A stretch of 44,320 bases of DNA from Geothermobacter hydrogeniphilus (GCF_002898515.1 NZ_PPFX01000032.1:1-44320); one strand, 5' to 3'; counted from the first letter of the stretch, positions 24,665 through 33,770 are shown. The notes: generated from the letters alone by a model not told the origin. Numbers and translations are program-made.

Positions 24665-25582
24665 ATGAAATCAGCCATCCTGATCATCGACGATTCAAAA
24701 CGTGCCCGGCAGCAGGTCATCGATATCCTGAAGGAAAAATCCCTGTTCAAATTCGTCTACGAGGCCGGTGACGGCATCGAGGGCTTCAAGACCGCTCTGA
24801 ATCGCCCGATCGACCTGATTCTCTGTGATGTCGAAATGCCGGGGATGGACGGCTTCAAGTTTCTGAGGATGATGAACAGCCGGGAAGAACTGCAGGATAT
24901 CCCGATCATCATGCTGACCGGACGCGAGGACAGTGAAACCAAGGTCCGCGGGCTGGAAGAGGGAGCCAGCGACTATGTCACCAAGCCTTTCGATCCGGCC
25001 GAAATGATCGCCCGGGTCAAGGTGCAGCTGAAAATCAAGTCACTGCAGGACAAGCTCAAAAAGAGCAACCAGATGCTGCTGGAACTCTCGCACACCGACC
25101 CGTTGACCGGACTCAACAACCGCCGCTTCATGATGGAGGGGCTGGCCAGGGAATTCGAGCGCAGCCATCGCAAGAACGCCCCCCTGTCGATGATCATGAT
25201 CGATATTGATCATTTCAAAACCATCAACGACACCTACGGGCACCAGAAGGGGGACGCGGTTCTGCAGGGGCTCGCCGCGCTGCTCAAGCAACACCTGCGG
25301 CAGTACGACACCGCCGCCCGCTACGGCGGCGAAGAGTTTGCCCTGATCCTGCCGGAAACCAGCATTGAAGAAGCGGCTCAGGTCGCCGAGCGGCTCCGGC
25401 AGGCAACCGAAAAACTGATTTTCGAAGATTTGAGTCAACTGCGGATGACCGCCAGTTTCGGCATCGCCACCACGCCGGCGGATACGGTTCAGTCACTCGA
25501 TGACCTGATCCGGGAGGCCGACTACGCCCTCTACAACGCCAAGCGCGCCGGCCGCAATCGGGTCGAAGCGATGGTGGCCTGA
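24665..25582 (+). CDS. Response regulator with diguanylate cyclase (GGDEF) output
   Basis: A 305-residue PleD-like protein that would make cyclic di-GMP when phosphorylated. The receiver domain (about 1-120) has D9, D10, phospho-acceptor D55, T85 and K107. A coiled linker (about 121-140) leads to the GGDEF domain (about 141-303) with the active-site GGEEF at 221-225. An RxxD inhibitory site, RQYD 212-215, lies five residues before it, so product feedback is likely. The ATG has GAGGA upstream. No cognate histidine kinase is adjacent. The PilZ protein at 35894 is a possible cyclic di-GMP reader in the same window. Confidence 0.94.
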   Translation: MKSAILIIDDSKRARQQVIDILKEKSLFKFVYEAGDGIEGFKTALNRPIDLILCDVEMPGMDGFKFLRMMNSREELQDIPIIMLTGREDSETKVRGLEEGASDYVTKPFDPAEMIARVKVQLKIKSLQDKLKKSNQMLLELSHTDPLTGLNNRRFMMEGLAREFERSHRKNAPLSMIMIDIDHFKTINDTYGHQKGDAVLQGLAALLKQHLRQYDTAARYGGEEFALILPETSIEEAAQVAERLRQATEKLIFEDLSQLRMTASFGIATTPADTVQSLDDLIREADYALYNAKRAGRNRVEAMVA

Positions 25583-25584
25583 CG

Positions 25585-26244
25585 TCATTCTCCGGTCGCT
25601 GCCGAGGCCGTTACGCCGGAACTGATACGAAGATCATCGTACCAGGCTACCGCCCGACCGCCGGTATCGTCGCCGTCGGTCATGATGGCGATGGCACCGA
25701 CCGGCGGCGGCTCCTCACCGAACGCGCGCCGGAAATCCTTCAGCACATTGCGCCGTTCCAGCCGCCACTCCCCCGCATGCCGATTGCCGCTTTCGACCGC
25801 CAGCATCATCGATTTTGACGTCACCGGACTCGGTGCCAACGTCTCCCGCGGCAGACGATTGCCCCAGATATAATTGAGTGTGCGGGTCTTGAAAAAAAAT
25901 CGTCCCGGGAAAATGACATAAATACGGGCGGCGTAGTCGTCTGTCGCCCGGCGGGAGCCGTCCCCACCCGGCAGGGTCGCGGCAATTTTCCAGCGCCAGG
26001 AAAGAATCGGATAATCCTGCAGCCGGTAGCTGTAATTCAGAACCAGGCCGCTGGCCGAGCCATCACATTGCGCCTTGAGGCAATAGCCTCCGGTTGCCGG
26101 ATCAGGAACCAGGCGATAGCGGGTTGTGCCGTGAAATTCTTTTTCCCGCCACCGGGACAGAGATCCCTTGTTGAAATCCTCAAGTATCCGGCCGGCGGAC
26201 TGGGCCCGGAGCAGGCCGGGAGTCACCAGCAAAAGCAGCACCAT
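25585..26244 (-). CDS. DUF3047 protein, start uncertain
   Basis: About 219 residues from the ATG at 26244, which opens a short hydrophobic stretch (MVLLLLVTPGLLRA) like a signal peptide without its basic start. The mature part has the DUF3047 pattern: DFNKGSLSRWREKEFHGTTRY, LSWRWKI, DDYAARIYVIFPGRF, LNYIWGN, VSGN-like AVESGNRHAGEW and AWYDDLRI. No ribosome site precedes 26244. Palindrome P3 copy 2 ends 44 nt upstream, and the same frame is open through that palindrome up to an ATG at 26427 that overlaps the upstream gene. The palindrome may thus have replaced the original start. Function unknown; last gene of the nine-gene cluster. Confidence 0.75.
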   Translation of the reverse strand: MVLLLLVTPGLLRAQSAGRILEDFNKGSLSRWREKEFHGTTRYRLVPDPATGGYCLKAQCDGSASGLVLNYSYRLQDYPILSWRWKIAATLPGGDGSRRATDDYAARIYVIFPGRFFFKTRTLNYIWGNRLPRETLAPSPVTSKSMMLAVESGNRHAGEWRLERRNVLKDFRRAFGEEPPPVGAIAIMTDGDDTGGRAVAWYDDLRISSGVTASAATGE

Positions 26245-26288
26245 CAGCAGACACCAGCAGGCAGGGTGTTGAAAAAGTCCCGCTCCCC

Positions 26289-26409
26289 AGGCTGAGCAAA
26301 AATGTCCAGATGCAAGGCGTCCGCCCCCCCGTGGAACAAGGCGTACCGAAAGGTACGTCGTTGACGCGGGGGGAGAACAACACCGCAGATGGGCGTTTTT
26401 CATCAGCCT
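26289..26409. repeat. Palindrome family P3, copy 2, abutting the stop of the NapGH-like gene
   Basis: A 121-bp palindrome with ends AGGCTGAGCAAAAA and TTTTTCATCAGCCT (one mismatch), CATCTG-type inner arms and a centre ACGTACC-TTTC-GGTACG. It ends one base from the TAG stop of the upstream gene and lies between two genes of one minus-strand cluster, so it may reduce read-through into the DUF3047 gene. Confidence 0.88.
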
Positions 26410-26410
26410 T

Positions 26411-27946
26411 CTAAGCCAGGCCATCACGCTTCCTGCGGCTTTCGTTCTCGTTCGTGACCCGAATCGCGGATCGCCCCTCGACCGGGCATCTGGTTTCGCA
26501 GATACCGCAACCGATGCACAGCTTTCCCACCACCCGCGGAATTTTCAATATCTTGATCCGGCTCTGCACCAGGACCTGCTTCTGTTCAAAAACAATCGCC
26601 TTGCGACCGGTCGGACAATGTTCCTCGCAGACCAGGCATTCTTCGTTGCGGGCATAGGGCAGACAACGGTCCTTGTCGAGGACCGCCAGACCGATAACTG
26701 TTTTGTGCTTCTGTTCAAGCGTCAGCGGGCGGATGGCCCCGGTCGGACAGACCTGCCCGCAGAGGGTGCAGTTGTATTCGCAATAGCCGAAACGCGCCAC
26801 CAGGCGCGGGGTCCACAGCCCGAGTGGCCCGGCATCAAGCCAGGCCGGCTGCAGGGCCCGGCCGATACAGACCTTGAGGCATTCTCCACAGCGGATGCAA
26901 CGGCGCAGGAATTCATCTTCGGCCACCGCTCCCGGCGGTCGCAGCAGGTAGGAGTCGGCGGAAGCCGCCGCCGGGGCAATGGAGGCCGTCGGACCGACCA
27001 ACGCCCCGACCGCCAGGGCGGTGACCACCTCGCGGCGTCGCAGATCGACCTGCCCGGATCCTTCACGGCCGTGAAAACCGAAACGGACCCGCTCTGCGGG
27101 GCAGTATTCAGTACACTCGAAACAGAGGACGCATTCACTGCGGGCGTGACCGTCGCTGCCGGTTGCCGCCATGCGGCAGGCGCTCTGACAGCGGCTGCAG
27201 TCACTGCACAGCGACGCCGGTTCACGGCGCACCAGCGCGTGACGGGAACAGAGACCGAGCAGGGCGCCGAGGGGACAGAGGTTGCGACACCAGAAACGAC
27301 GCTCGAACTTTTCCAGCAGCAGCACAGCGAGAAAAACCAGCGCGGTAAAGAGCCCGAGGGCAAAAACCGGCTGCTGAAAGGCCATCAGGTGGTCACGCCA
27401 GAAGGGATAGGCGCCATTGACCAGATCAGAAATCAGCGGCAGATGATGGTCATAGAAAAAATCGAAAACCCGGTTGGCGAACAGATTGTAGACCGGATAG
27501 AGACTGAAGGTCAGGGTCCGTAGAAACAGGCTTAAGGGATCGAACCAGCCGAAGACCTGAACACCGAACAGGGCGGCGGCGGAGAGGGCCAGCAACAACA
27601 GGTACTTGATCTTGCGCAGACCCGGGCGGGACCTGCCGCCGGGGCTTTTCAGCAGCCTGCCGGCACCGTCGAGGGTGGTTCCCAACGGACAGATCCAGCC
27701 ACAGAAGAAACGCCCGAGCAGGACGGTCGCAACGATGACAAGCAGAGCCGGCCAAAGCAATTGCCAGGCGAAGGCGCCGGGGGCAAAGAAATCGGCCAGG
27801 GCGGCCAAAGGGTCGATGCGGAAGAGCAGCGAGACCGGGTAAGGGAGTTCATCCAGACCACGATATTCAGTGGCCACAAAGAGCCAGAAGAAGCCGAGCA
27901 GGCAACCGAGTTGGCAGACTATCCGCAAGCGGCGCAGACCCGTCAT
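26411..27946 (-). CDS. Membrane 4Fe-4S protein, NapH-NapG-like fusion
   Basis: A 511-residue electron-transfer protein. The N-terminal half is NapH/NosR-like: helices at about 8-24, 63-80, 112-132, 195-211 and the cytoplasmic motifs FCGWICP (81-87) and WCRNLCP (219-225), then two ferredoxin motifs at C247-C257 and C272-C282. A basic RRRE plus hydrophobic stretch (303-330) resembles a Tat signal turned internal. After it a NapG-like periplasmic part has clusters of Cys at C350-C360, C389-C400, C428-C444 and C477-C487. Such proteins move electrons from quinol across the membrane to a periplasmic enzyme. No nitrate, N2O or dehalogenating reductase is nearby, so the acceptor is unknown. It overlaps the DUF362 gene (TGATG) and ends in TAG next to palindrome P3. 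Confidence 0.85.
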   Translation of the reverse strand: MTGLRRLRIVCQLGCLLGFFWLFVATEYRGLDELPYPVSLLFRIDPLAALADFFAPGAFAWQLLWPALLVIVATVLLGRFFCGWICPLGTTLDGAGRLLKSPGGRSRPGLRKIKYLLLLALSAAALFGVQVFGWFDPLSLFLRTLTFSLYPVYNLFANRVFDFFYDHHLPLISDLVNGAYPFWRDHLMAFQQPVFALGLFTALVFLAVLLLEKFERRFWCRNLCPLGALLGLCSRHALVRREPASLCSDCSRCQSACRMAATGSDGHARSECVLCFECTEYCPAERVRFGFHGREGSGQVDLRRREVVTALAVGALVGPTASIAPAAASADSYLLRPPGAVAEDEFLRRCIRCGECLKVCIGRALQPAWLDAGPLGLWTPRLVARFGYCEYNCTLCGQVCPTGAIRPLTLEQKHKTVIGLAVLDKDRCLPYARNEECLVCEEHCPTGRKAIVFEQKQVLVQSRIKILKIPRVVGKLCIGCGICETRCPVEGRSAIRVTNENESRRKRDGLA

Positions 27947-28851
27947 CAGACCATCTTCACCCGGTCGAGATCCATCACCCCGAGCCCGCGGCGGGCGCCG
28001 GCAACGACCGAGGGAAGATCCGTCGGCTGCAGCCCGAAGAGAGTGGTCCCCATGGCATCGGCGGCGACAATATCAGGGGACGCGATCAGGGTGTTGCGCA
28101 CTTCGACATCCTCCAGCCGTCCTCCCTGGGGACCGTTGGCGATCAGGATGCGGGTCGCGTCGATGATGGTCAGATCAGTGTGAACCACCTGGTTGATGTC
28201 AACCAGGGCCTGATCGATACCGCGGTGCAGGACCCCGCGGTTGCCGCCGATCACCCCCATGACATTCTTCATCCCGAGAGTCAGGCCCGAGATCGAATGA
28301 TGCTTGGCGATAGGCAGGTTGATAAAGCGGTCGGCCTCCAGGGCGGGCCGGTAAAAGGACCAGCGATTCAGCTTGACACCACCGGCGATAACCAGTTCGT
28401 GATAGGCGCGGCGATCCATGTGTTCGACCCGCAGCCGCTTGTCGGGAATCTCCCGCAGGATATCCTCGATGCCGCTCTGGCGGTAACAGCGACGCGGATC
28501 ATTGCAGGTCCGGTCGAACACCCTCACCCGCCCGGCACCGGCTTCAAGACAGAGCAGGACAACTTCCCTGACAACCTCGGGATGGGTATTGGCGGCCAGT
28601 TCAACGGTACGGTCCCAGCCGATATTCGGTTTGACCACCACCGTCTCACCCGGTTTGACAAATCGCCGCATGCCGCCCAGGGCGGCAACCGTTTCACGCA
28701 CCAGCCGGGGGATATCGGTTCCTTTGCGCAGGGCCAGGGGCGGGTCTGCCGCGACCGCCGGCAGGGCCTGCAGATCAAGACAGGGAAGACCACCGACGGC
28801 CGTCAGGGCCGCAACCTGCAGGCTGCGGCGAATGAAGGCGCGACGATCCAC
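27946..28851 (-). CDS. Tat-exported DUF362 protein
   Basis: A 301-residue protein. The N-terminus MDRRAFIRRSLQVAALTAVGG has a twin-arginine signal. The DUF362 core includes VVVKPNIGWDR, FDRTCNDPRRCYRQSGI, INLPIAKHHSISGLTLGMKN, NRGVLHRGIDQALVDI and SPDIVAADAMG. DUF362 proteins often sit beside ferredoxin-like proteins, as here, but none of the family has a clear general function. The start codon is GTG, overlapping the upstream TAG stop as TAGTG. It carries no iron-sulfur motif of its own. Confidence 0.85.
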   Translation of the reverse strand: MDRRAFIRRSLQVAALTAVGGLPCLDLQALPAVAADPPLALRKGTDIPRLVRETVAALGGMRRFVKPGETVVVKPNIGWDRTVELAANTHPEVVREVVLLCLEAGAGRVRVFDRTCNDPRRCYRQSGIEDILREIPDKRLRVEHMDRRAYHELVIAGGVKLNRWSFYRPALEADRFINLPIAKHHSISGLTLGMKNVMGVIGGNRGVLHRGIDQALVDINQVVHTDLTIIDATRILIANGPQGGRLEDVEVRNTLIASPDIVAADAMGTTLFGLQPTDLPSVVAGARRGLGVMDLDRVKMV

Positions 28852-29459
28852 TAGATCAGTCGTTTCTGTTTAAGGAAGGCACGGGCCACCCGTCGCGGCG
28901 GTTGACTGGCGGCCTCGGTTTCCAATCGCTTGATTTCATCCTGGTCAACCCGCCCGCCGAGTTTGTTGATCAGGCGCGCCAGGGCGGGGAATTTTTTCAG
29001 CGTGTCCTTGCGTACCACCGGCGCCGCCTCGGCCGGAACCCCGGCGGGAGCAACCCCCTCGGCACTGAAACCGAGAGGCTTGAGCCAGATCAGGTTGAGA
29101 TCCTGATTGTAGGTCTTTTTCACCGCCTGGTAGAGTTGCCTGGCGTCAGTGATCGGTTCGGCATGGAGGATGTCAACCTGCCCGGCGCCGGTATACTCGA
29201 TGTACATGTCGAGGTCAGCCTTCAGCAGGGCCTGGTGAATCTGCCGGTGATTCTCGAAATTGACCACCTTGACCGTGGTCCCGGTCCGTTCACTGATCAG
29301 CACCGCCAGCAGTTGCGCGAGAACCTGCTGCTGAGGATTGTTGACCGCGCCGAGGACCAGGGTCTTGCCGACACAGGCCCGAGCGGCCCCCGGCGACAAC
29401 GACAGGCAGACCAGCAGCACGACAAAACAACCGACCAGCAAACGAACTTTCTGTTTCAT
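28851..29459 (-). CDS. Short OpuAC-like substrate-binding protein
   Basis: A 202-residue exported protein. The ATG at 29459 opens a signal peptide (about 1-26, ending GAARA) and follows AGAAGGA. The mature part matches the OpuAC/ProX glycine betaine and choline binding fold at its start: LVLGAVNNPQQQVLAQLLAVL, TGTTVKVVNFENHRQIHQALLKADLDMYIEYTG. It is shorter than the usual 270-300 residues, so the second lobe is incomplete. No ABC permease or ATPase gene is present. It may bind a ligand for another system or be a relic. It overlaps the DUF362 gene and ends in TAG. Confidence 0.75.
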   Translation of the reverse strand: MKQKVRLLVGCFVVLLVCLSLSPGAARACVGKTLVLGAVNNPQQQVLAQLLAVLISERTGTTVKVVNFENHRQIHQALLKADLDMYIEYTGAGQVDILHAEPITDARQLYQAVKKTYNQDLNLIWLKPLGFSAEGVAPAGVPAEAAPVVRKDTLKKFPALARLINKLGGRVDQDEIKRLETEAASQPPRRVARAFLKQKRLI

Positions 29460-29537
29460 GACATCCTTCTCCTGAGAAAAACCGCCGCGAGGAGGCTGGA
29501 ACCTCCGGACATACAAACAAGTTCCGTGCCAGCGGCC

Positions 29538-29852
29538 TCAGTGATAATGCCCGACCGGTTCCCGTTCCGGCCCGGGCTCAACCGTCACCGGCCCGAACCG
29601 GGCTTCGTAACGCGCCATGTTCTCCTGCAGGACCTGGATCAACCGCTTGACATGCCGCGGCGAGGTGATCACCCGCGAACGCACCTTGGCCCGCGGTGCC
29701 TGGGGCTGAACGAAAATGAAATCGAGGGTGAACTCGGCATCGGTATGATTGACCACCGCCAGGTTGGCATAGCAGCCCTGGGCGGTCTCTTCATCAAGCT
29801 GGATTTCGATGCGCAGTTCCTGCCGGTCCTGCGTCCCCTTCTTTTCTTCCAT
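29538..29852 (-). CDS. DUF3467 protein
   Basis: A 104-residue soluble protein. The ATG at 29852 has GAGGAG 6 nt upstream. The DUF3467 pattern is clear: LDEETAQGCYANLAVVNHTD, AEFTLDFIFVQPQAPRAKVR, RVITSPRHVKRLIQVLQENM and the closing 'YEARFG'. The C-terminus is Pro/Glu/His-rich. Its role is unknown; it lies inside the nine-gene cluster after the beta-helix/PQQ lipoprotein. Confidence 0.88.
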   Translation of the reverse strand: MEEKKGTQDRQELRIEIQLDEETAQGCYANLAVVNHTDAEFTLDFIFVQPQAPRAKVRSRVITSPRHVKRLIQVLQENMARYEARFGPVTVEPGPEREPVGHYH

Positions 29853-29889
29853 GGTTTCTCCTCTGGCAGTAAACCACTGCGTTGAAAAA

Positions 29890-31719
29890 TCAGTCCTCGC
29901 GCAGCCGCAGAAAATGGATCCGGCTGTCACGGGCCCCGAAAACCAGTCGCCCGTCAATCAGCAGCGGGGTCGACTGAATGGCATTGGTGAAATCCGCCCG
30001 GGCGAGCGGGTCACCGTTCAAAGCGTTAAAAACCTGCATCACGCCACGGTTGTCGCCGACGAATATCCGCCCCCCGGCAATCAGCGGCGTGGCATAGGAG
30101 GGACCCGCAAGGTCGACACTCCAGAGCGGTTCTCCCCGGTCGGCGGTCAGGCAGTGCAGACGCCCGGCGGCGGTGGCGAGATAGAGCAGTCCGTCACTGA
30201 GGACCGGCGCCCCGTAGTAGCAGGTCTCGGCCAGGTCGCGACGCCACAGCTGCCGGCCGTCATCATCGAGAGCCAGAACGTCTCCCCCGCGGGTGACCAG
30301 GATGACCCCCCCGGCGGTCACCAGCGGCGTCGACAGCAGCGGCGCGCCCAGATCGAGAGTGGTCAGCAGCTGCCCGTCAAGCGAGAGGATGCTCAACCGG
30401 CCGCTGCCGCTGGGCTGAAAGATACGCCCCCGGGCAACCGCCGGCGCGGCGCGCAGCGGAGCCCCGCAGTCCTGCTTCCAAAGCAGCTTGCCGCTGCCCG
30501 CGTCAAGGGCGTAAAGGCGCCCGTTCCAGGCCGGCACCAGCAGCTGCTTCCCGACCCGGACCAGCCCGCCCTGGCGGTGGTCGTCATGGGCCGATTCGGG
30601 ATAACGGAAACGCCACAGCGGACGGCCGTTGCTCCTGTCAAGCGCCAGCACCTCCCGCCCCCAGGTCTGCAGGTAGAGACGGCCACCATCCAGCGCCGGA
30701 CCGGCATCAGCCACCTCGCCGAGCGCCTGTTTCCAGACCCGTTGTCCGCGGCTGTCGAAGGCGTAGGCCGAACCATCCCATCCGGGGAGGTAAATCGTTT
30801 GACCGTCACTGACCGCGCCGGCATCGAAAAACCCATCTCCGAACAATTCGGCATCCGGTTCCAGATGCAGCGCCGCGGGGCACGGTCCGGTTCCGGGCAA
30901 CCAGCTGTCGGCCGGTTCGGCCCACAGGCTGCCGATGGTCGCATCCTCTCCACGGTCATAGAGCAGGGTATCGATCTTCTGGCGATCACGCGTCCCGAAC
31001 CAGTTGCGTCCGAGCTTGATATCGCCGCGGAAAAAATCCCCGAGACGGACATGATGACGATTGGCGACGAAATTGTTGCCGACCACCGTCAGCGGCCTGT
31101 CGGTTTCAAAAATGAACAGCCCGGCACGATTGCCGCGCAGAATATTGTCGCGAATCTCCATTTCGCTGTTGCGGAAATTGAGGCCCTTGCCGCGATTGCC
31201 AACCACCAGGCAGCGGCGTACCACATACCGTCCCTGACCGAAACGGGTACCGTCGATGTTGTTCCGCAGCACCGAATCCTCCAGCGACCCCTTGCTGAAA
31301 TGAGCATGCAGACCATGAGCGCTGTCACGGATCAAACAATGGGAAAGTTGCAGTTTGCGGGCGAAATCGACCTTGATTTCCAGCCAGTCCCCCGGCCGCG
31401 GATCATTTTCGGCACTGCGGAATTCGATCGGCTGCCGGACCGTGCCCAGGGCCAGCAGCGAGGCATGTTCGACCTCGATGGCGGCATCGCCGAGACCGTC
31501 CCGGTCGCGATCCCGACGGACGAAAAACAGCCGTGTCCCCGGCTTGATGGTCAGGGTCGCGCCACCGACCACCCGCACCTTGCCGTCAATCAGGTAATCC
31601 CCCTGCCAGACGGTATCGGTGTTGATGATGCGGTCCTCCAGCAGGGTTTGACCGCCGGTCTTCAGACCGGCACAACCGGTAAACAGCAGCAGCGCGACAA
31701 CCAGCAGGCGCCTCACCAC
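29890..31719 (-). CDS. Lipoprotein with right-handed beta-helix and PQQ-type beta-propeller
   Basis: A 609-residue lipoprotein with lipobox LLFTGC (C16 lipidated). Residues about 30-265 look like a NosD-type right-handed parallel beta-helix (repeated short Asn/Gly-rich turns such as NNIDG, VGNRGKGLNF, RGNRAGLFIF). Residues about 290-605 form a BamB/PQQ-like propeller with recurring 'G..YLxTxxGxxxALDxxxGxxLW' blades. The GTG start at 31719 has GGAGGAG 5 nt upstream and overlaps the previous gene by 7 bp. The fusion suggests a scaffold on the outer face of a membrane. No PQQ-binding residues can be proven, so the propeller is probably structural. Confidence 0.85.
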   Translation of the reverse strand: MVRRLLVVALLLFTGCAGLKTGGQTLLEDRIINTDTVWQGDYLIDGKVRVVGGATLTIKPGTRLFFVRRDRDRDGLGDAAIEVEHASLLALGTVRQPIEFRSAENDPRPGDWLEIKVDFARKLQLSHCLIRDSAHGLHAHFSKGSLEDSVLRNNIDGTRFGQGRYVVRRCLVVGNRGKGLNFRNSEMEIRDNILRGNRAGLFIFETDRPLTVVGNNFVANRHHVRLGDFFRGDIKLGRNWFGTRDRQKIDTLLYDRGEDATIGSLWAEPADSWLPGTGPCPAALHLEPDAELFGDGFFDAGAVSDGQTIYLPGWDGSAYAFDSRGQRVWKQALGEVADAGPALDGGRLYLQTWGREVLALDRSNGRPLWRFRYPESAHDDHRQGGLVRVGKQLLVPAWNGRLYALDAGSGKLLWKQDCGAPLRAAPAVARGRIFQPSGSGRLSILSLDGQLLTTLDLGAPLLSTPLVTAGGVILVTRGGDVLALDDDGRQLWRRDLAETCYYGAPVLSDGLLYLATAAGRLHCLTADRGEPLWSVDLAGPSYATPLIAGGRIFVGDNRGVMQVFNALNGDPLARADFTNAIQSTPLLIDGRLVFGARDSRIHFLRLRED

Positions 31720-32762
31720 ATCTCCTCCACCACAATCTCGATGTCCTGCAGATGCTGACCGGTTTTGACCACCAGGGAATGATCGTCACTGCCGTTCCAG
31801 GTGCCGTAGAGATCTCCCGGCCCCGGCGCGCCACCGAGGGTGTTGCGACCGGCCAGGTAGTAGCGGCCGCCCTCCGGCAGGGAGATCAGGAACCGGCCGT
31901 TGGCACCGGTCGGGTTGGAAACATAGTCGGGACGGTTGAGCATCCGGCTGTCGCGGTAGACCACCACCCGCGCGCCGGATACCGGTTTCCCGGAGCTGTC
32001 CCGGATCACCCCGGCAAGCGAGGTCCGACCGAACAGGCTCTGCTGCAGATCGGCGCTCTTCTCCGGAACCTGCAGCATCGGGATGTCGAGCCGCAGCACC
32101 TCGCCTTCGTGGACCTGGACCGGGTTGCCGGGATAGTAGCCGGTGAAGTCACCGGCCCGCAGCGGGCCGACCCCGCTGCCGTCGGCACGTTTGCGGGCCA
32201 GCAGGTAATAGGTCCCGGCCGGCAGCGCCAGTTCGGCGATGCCCTCATCGTCACTCGGGCCGGTCATGGCATATCCCATCCCTTTCATCTCACTGGTCAG
32301 ATCGAGATAGGCATAGAGGGTCGCGCCGGGAAGCGGTTCACCATTGAGACTGACCCGGATCAGCGCCCCGCTGACAACCATCGGTTCCAGTTCCGGCGCC
32401 TGTTTCGCGACCCGAACCAGGCCGATATTGAGATCGTGTACCCCTTCCTCGCCGAGGACGACCGGATTGCGTCCGTAGTAGGCGAACAGCCCCCGCCCCC
32501 GCGCCAGCAGGTAGTACCGTCCCTCCGGCAGGTGGAGAGCGAAACGCCCATCGGCATCACTGCCCGGCGACGCATAGGGCGCGGGCTCCGCCAGGGAATA
32601 ACTGCCCGCCGGATAGGCCTCCACACGGATACCGGCGGCCGGCTGCCCGTTCAACATGGTTCGGCCGCTCAGCAGCGGACCGGCGGGGGTTCCACCAAGC
32701 CAGGAACATCCGGCGGAAAAAAAAAGTGTCAGCAGGAGAAAAAAACGGGCAACGACTCTCAC
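31713..32762 (-). CDS. Lipoprotein with carboxypeptidase-regulatory-like (Ig-type) repeats
   Basis: A 349-residue lipoprotein. I chose GTG at 32762, with GGAG 7 nt upstream, because it opens a proper lipoprotein signal (VRVVARFFLLLTLFFSAGC); a TTG 14 codons upstream lacks support. Three carboxypeptidase-regulatory-like beta-sandwich repeats follow at about 25-110, 130-230 and 250-345, each with SGxxxxxGxPxxGxxVxxY, a Gly-rich loop and GRFxxxLPEGxYYLxAR. Such domains bind or display partners and have no catalytic site. It is co-transcribed with the beta-helix lipoprotein. Confidence 0.82.
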   Translation of the reverse strand: MRVVARFFLLLTLFFSAGCSWLGGTPAGPLLSGRTMLNGQPAAGIRVEAYPAGSYSLAEPAPYASPGSDADGRFALHLPEGRYYLLARGRGLFAYYGRNPVVLGEEGVHDLNIGLVRVAKQAPELEPMVVSGALIRVSLNGEPLPGATLYAYLDLTSEMKGMGYAMTGPSDDEGIAELALPAGTYYLLARKRADGSGVGPLRAGDFTGYYPGNPVQVHEGEVLRLDIPMLQVPEKSADLQQSLFGRTSLAGVIRDSSGKPVSGARVVVYRDSRMLNRPDYVSNPTGANGRFLISLPEGGRYYLAGRNTLGGAPGPGDLYGTWNGSDDHSLVVKTGQHLQDIEIVVEEMW

Positions 32763-32810
32763 AATCGGACTCCAGCGGCAAAAAGCCGTCGACAGGGAAG
32801 ACAACGAACG

Positions 32811-33770
32811 TCAGAACTTCATCAGCTGCCAGCCCCAGCCGAGCAGAACAGAGACGGTCAGGCTGACCCCGAGGAAGAGGACCAGCACCCGTCGCCGGAA
32901 CATGCCGTTCAGGGCCACCATCGCCGGCAGGCTCGAAACCGGCCCCGCCAGCAGCAGGGTGTAGGCGGCGCCCTGGTCGATGCCGCGTTGCAGCAGCCCT
33001 GCCAGAATGGGAATGATCGGGATCTGGTTGGTCGGCAGCGGCAGACCGATGACCGAAGCCACCAGCGGTGAAACGATGCTCTTCTGACCGACCAGCAGGG
33101 TGATCCACTGCATCGGCACCAGGGTGACGATCAGCCCCTCCAGCAGGATCGCCAGCAACAGGAACTTGCCGGTAAAAAGCGCCGCGTCCCAACTGCGGTC
33201 CCAAATGAAACGCAGCTTGCTGGACCGCGGCACAATCTGCATCGAACGCACCTCGATACCGGCCGCGGCGCCGATCTCCTTCGCCGGAGCCAGGGTTCCG
33301 TCCTCCCGCAGAACCGGCTTGAGCAGCAGTTCATCCGCCCCCAGCCAGCCCCTTTTCTCCGCCCAGAGGGTGGCCATGCCGACCGCCAGCCCGAGAGCCC
33401 CGGAGCCGACCAGTTTCAATATCGCCCAATCCATACCCAGGCCGCGCCAGGTGAGCAGCAGCGCGTCCGGCCCCATGGTCGGCGAGGTTGCCAGGATCGC
33501 CAGCAGCGGCGCCAGCGGGGTGCCGATCATCGCCAGCGAAATCACCACCGGCAGAATACCACAGGCACAGAGCGGGGAGACCATGCCGACGCCGATAGCG
33601 ACCAGGATGCCGAACGGCCCGCTGCGCTTGACGGCGTCGCGGATCTGCAGGTCGAGCTTGTAACCCTTGATCAGGCCGACCAGCAGCGCCGAGAGGATGA
33701 AGATCCACCACATGCGGCCGATCTCCATCCAGACCACGCCGAGATATTGCTGCCACCAGGGATCAGCCAT
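32811..33770 (-). CDS. Permease of the PF03773 (UPF0718/ArsP-like) family
   Basis: A 319-residue membrane protein with about eight helices. The family motif SPLCACGILPV is at about 65-75, with TSPTMGPDA after it and the second-half match LPTNQIPIIPILAGLL. Known members include ArsP, which exports organoarsenicals, and predicted two-transmembrane-repeat permeases. The substrate here is unknown; the first CxC pair could bind a thiophilic ion. It overlaps the FmdE-like gene by 8 bp and lies 48 nt before the next lipoprotein gene. Confidence 0.87.
   Translation of the reverse strand: MADPWWQQYLGVVWMEIGRMWWIFILSALLVGLIKGYKLDLQIRDAVKRSGPFGILVAIGVGMVSPLCACGILPVVISLAMIGTPLAPLLAILATSPTMGPDALLLTWRGLGMDWAILKLVGSGALGLAVGMATLWAEKRGWLGADELLLKPVLREDGTLAPAKEIGAAAGIEVRSMQIVPRSSKLRFIWDRSWDAALFTGKFLLLAILLEGLIVTLVPMQWITLLVGQKSIVSPLVASVIGLPLPTNQIPIIPILAGLLQRGIDQGAAYTLLLAGPVSSLPAMVALNGMFRRRVLVLFLGVSLTVSVLLGWGWQLMKF

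Noticed and set aside
26411-28851. Nitrous-oxide or organohalide reductase system
   Set aside because: The NapH/NosR-like protein and the beta-helix suggested nos or rdh clusters, but no nosZ, napA or rdhA-type catalytic gene is in the window.
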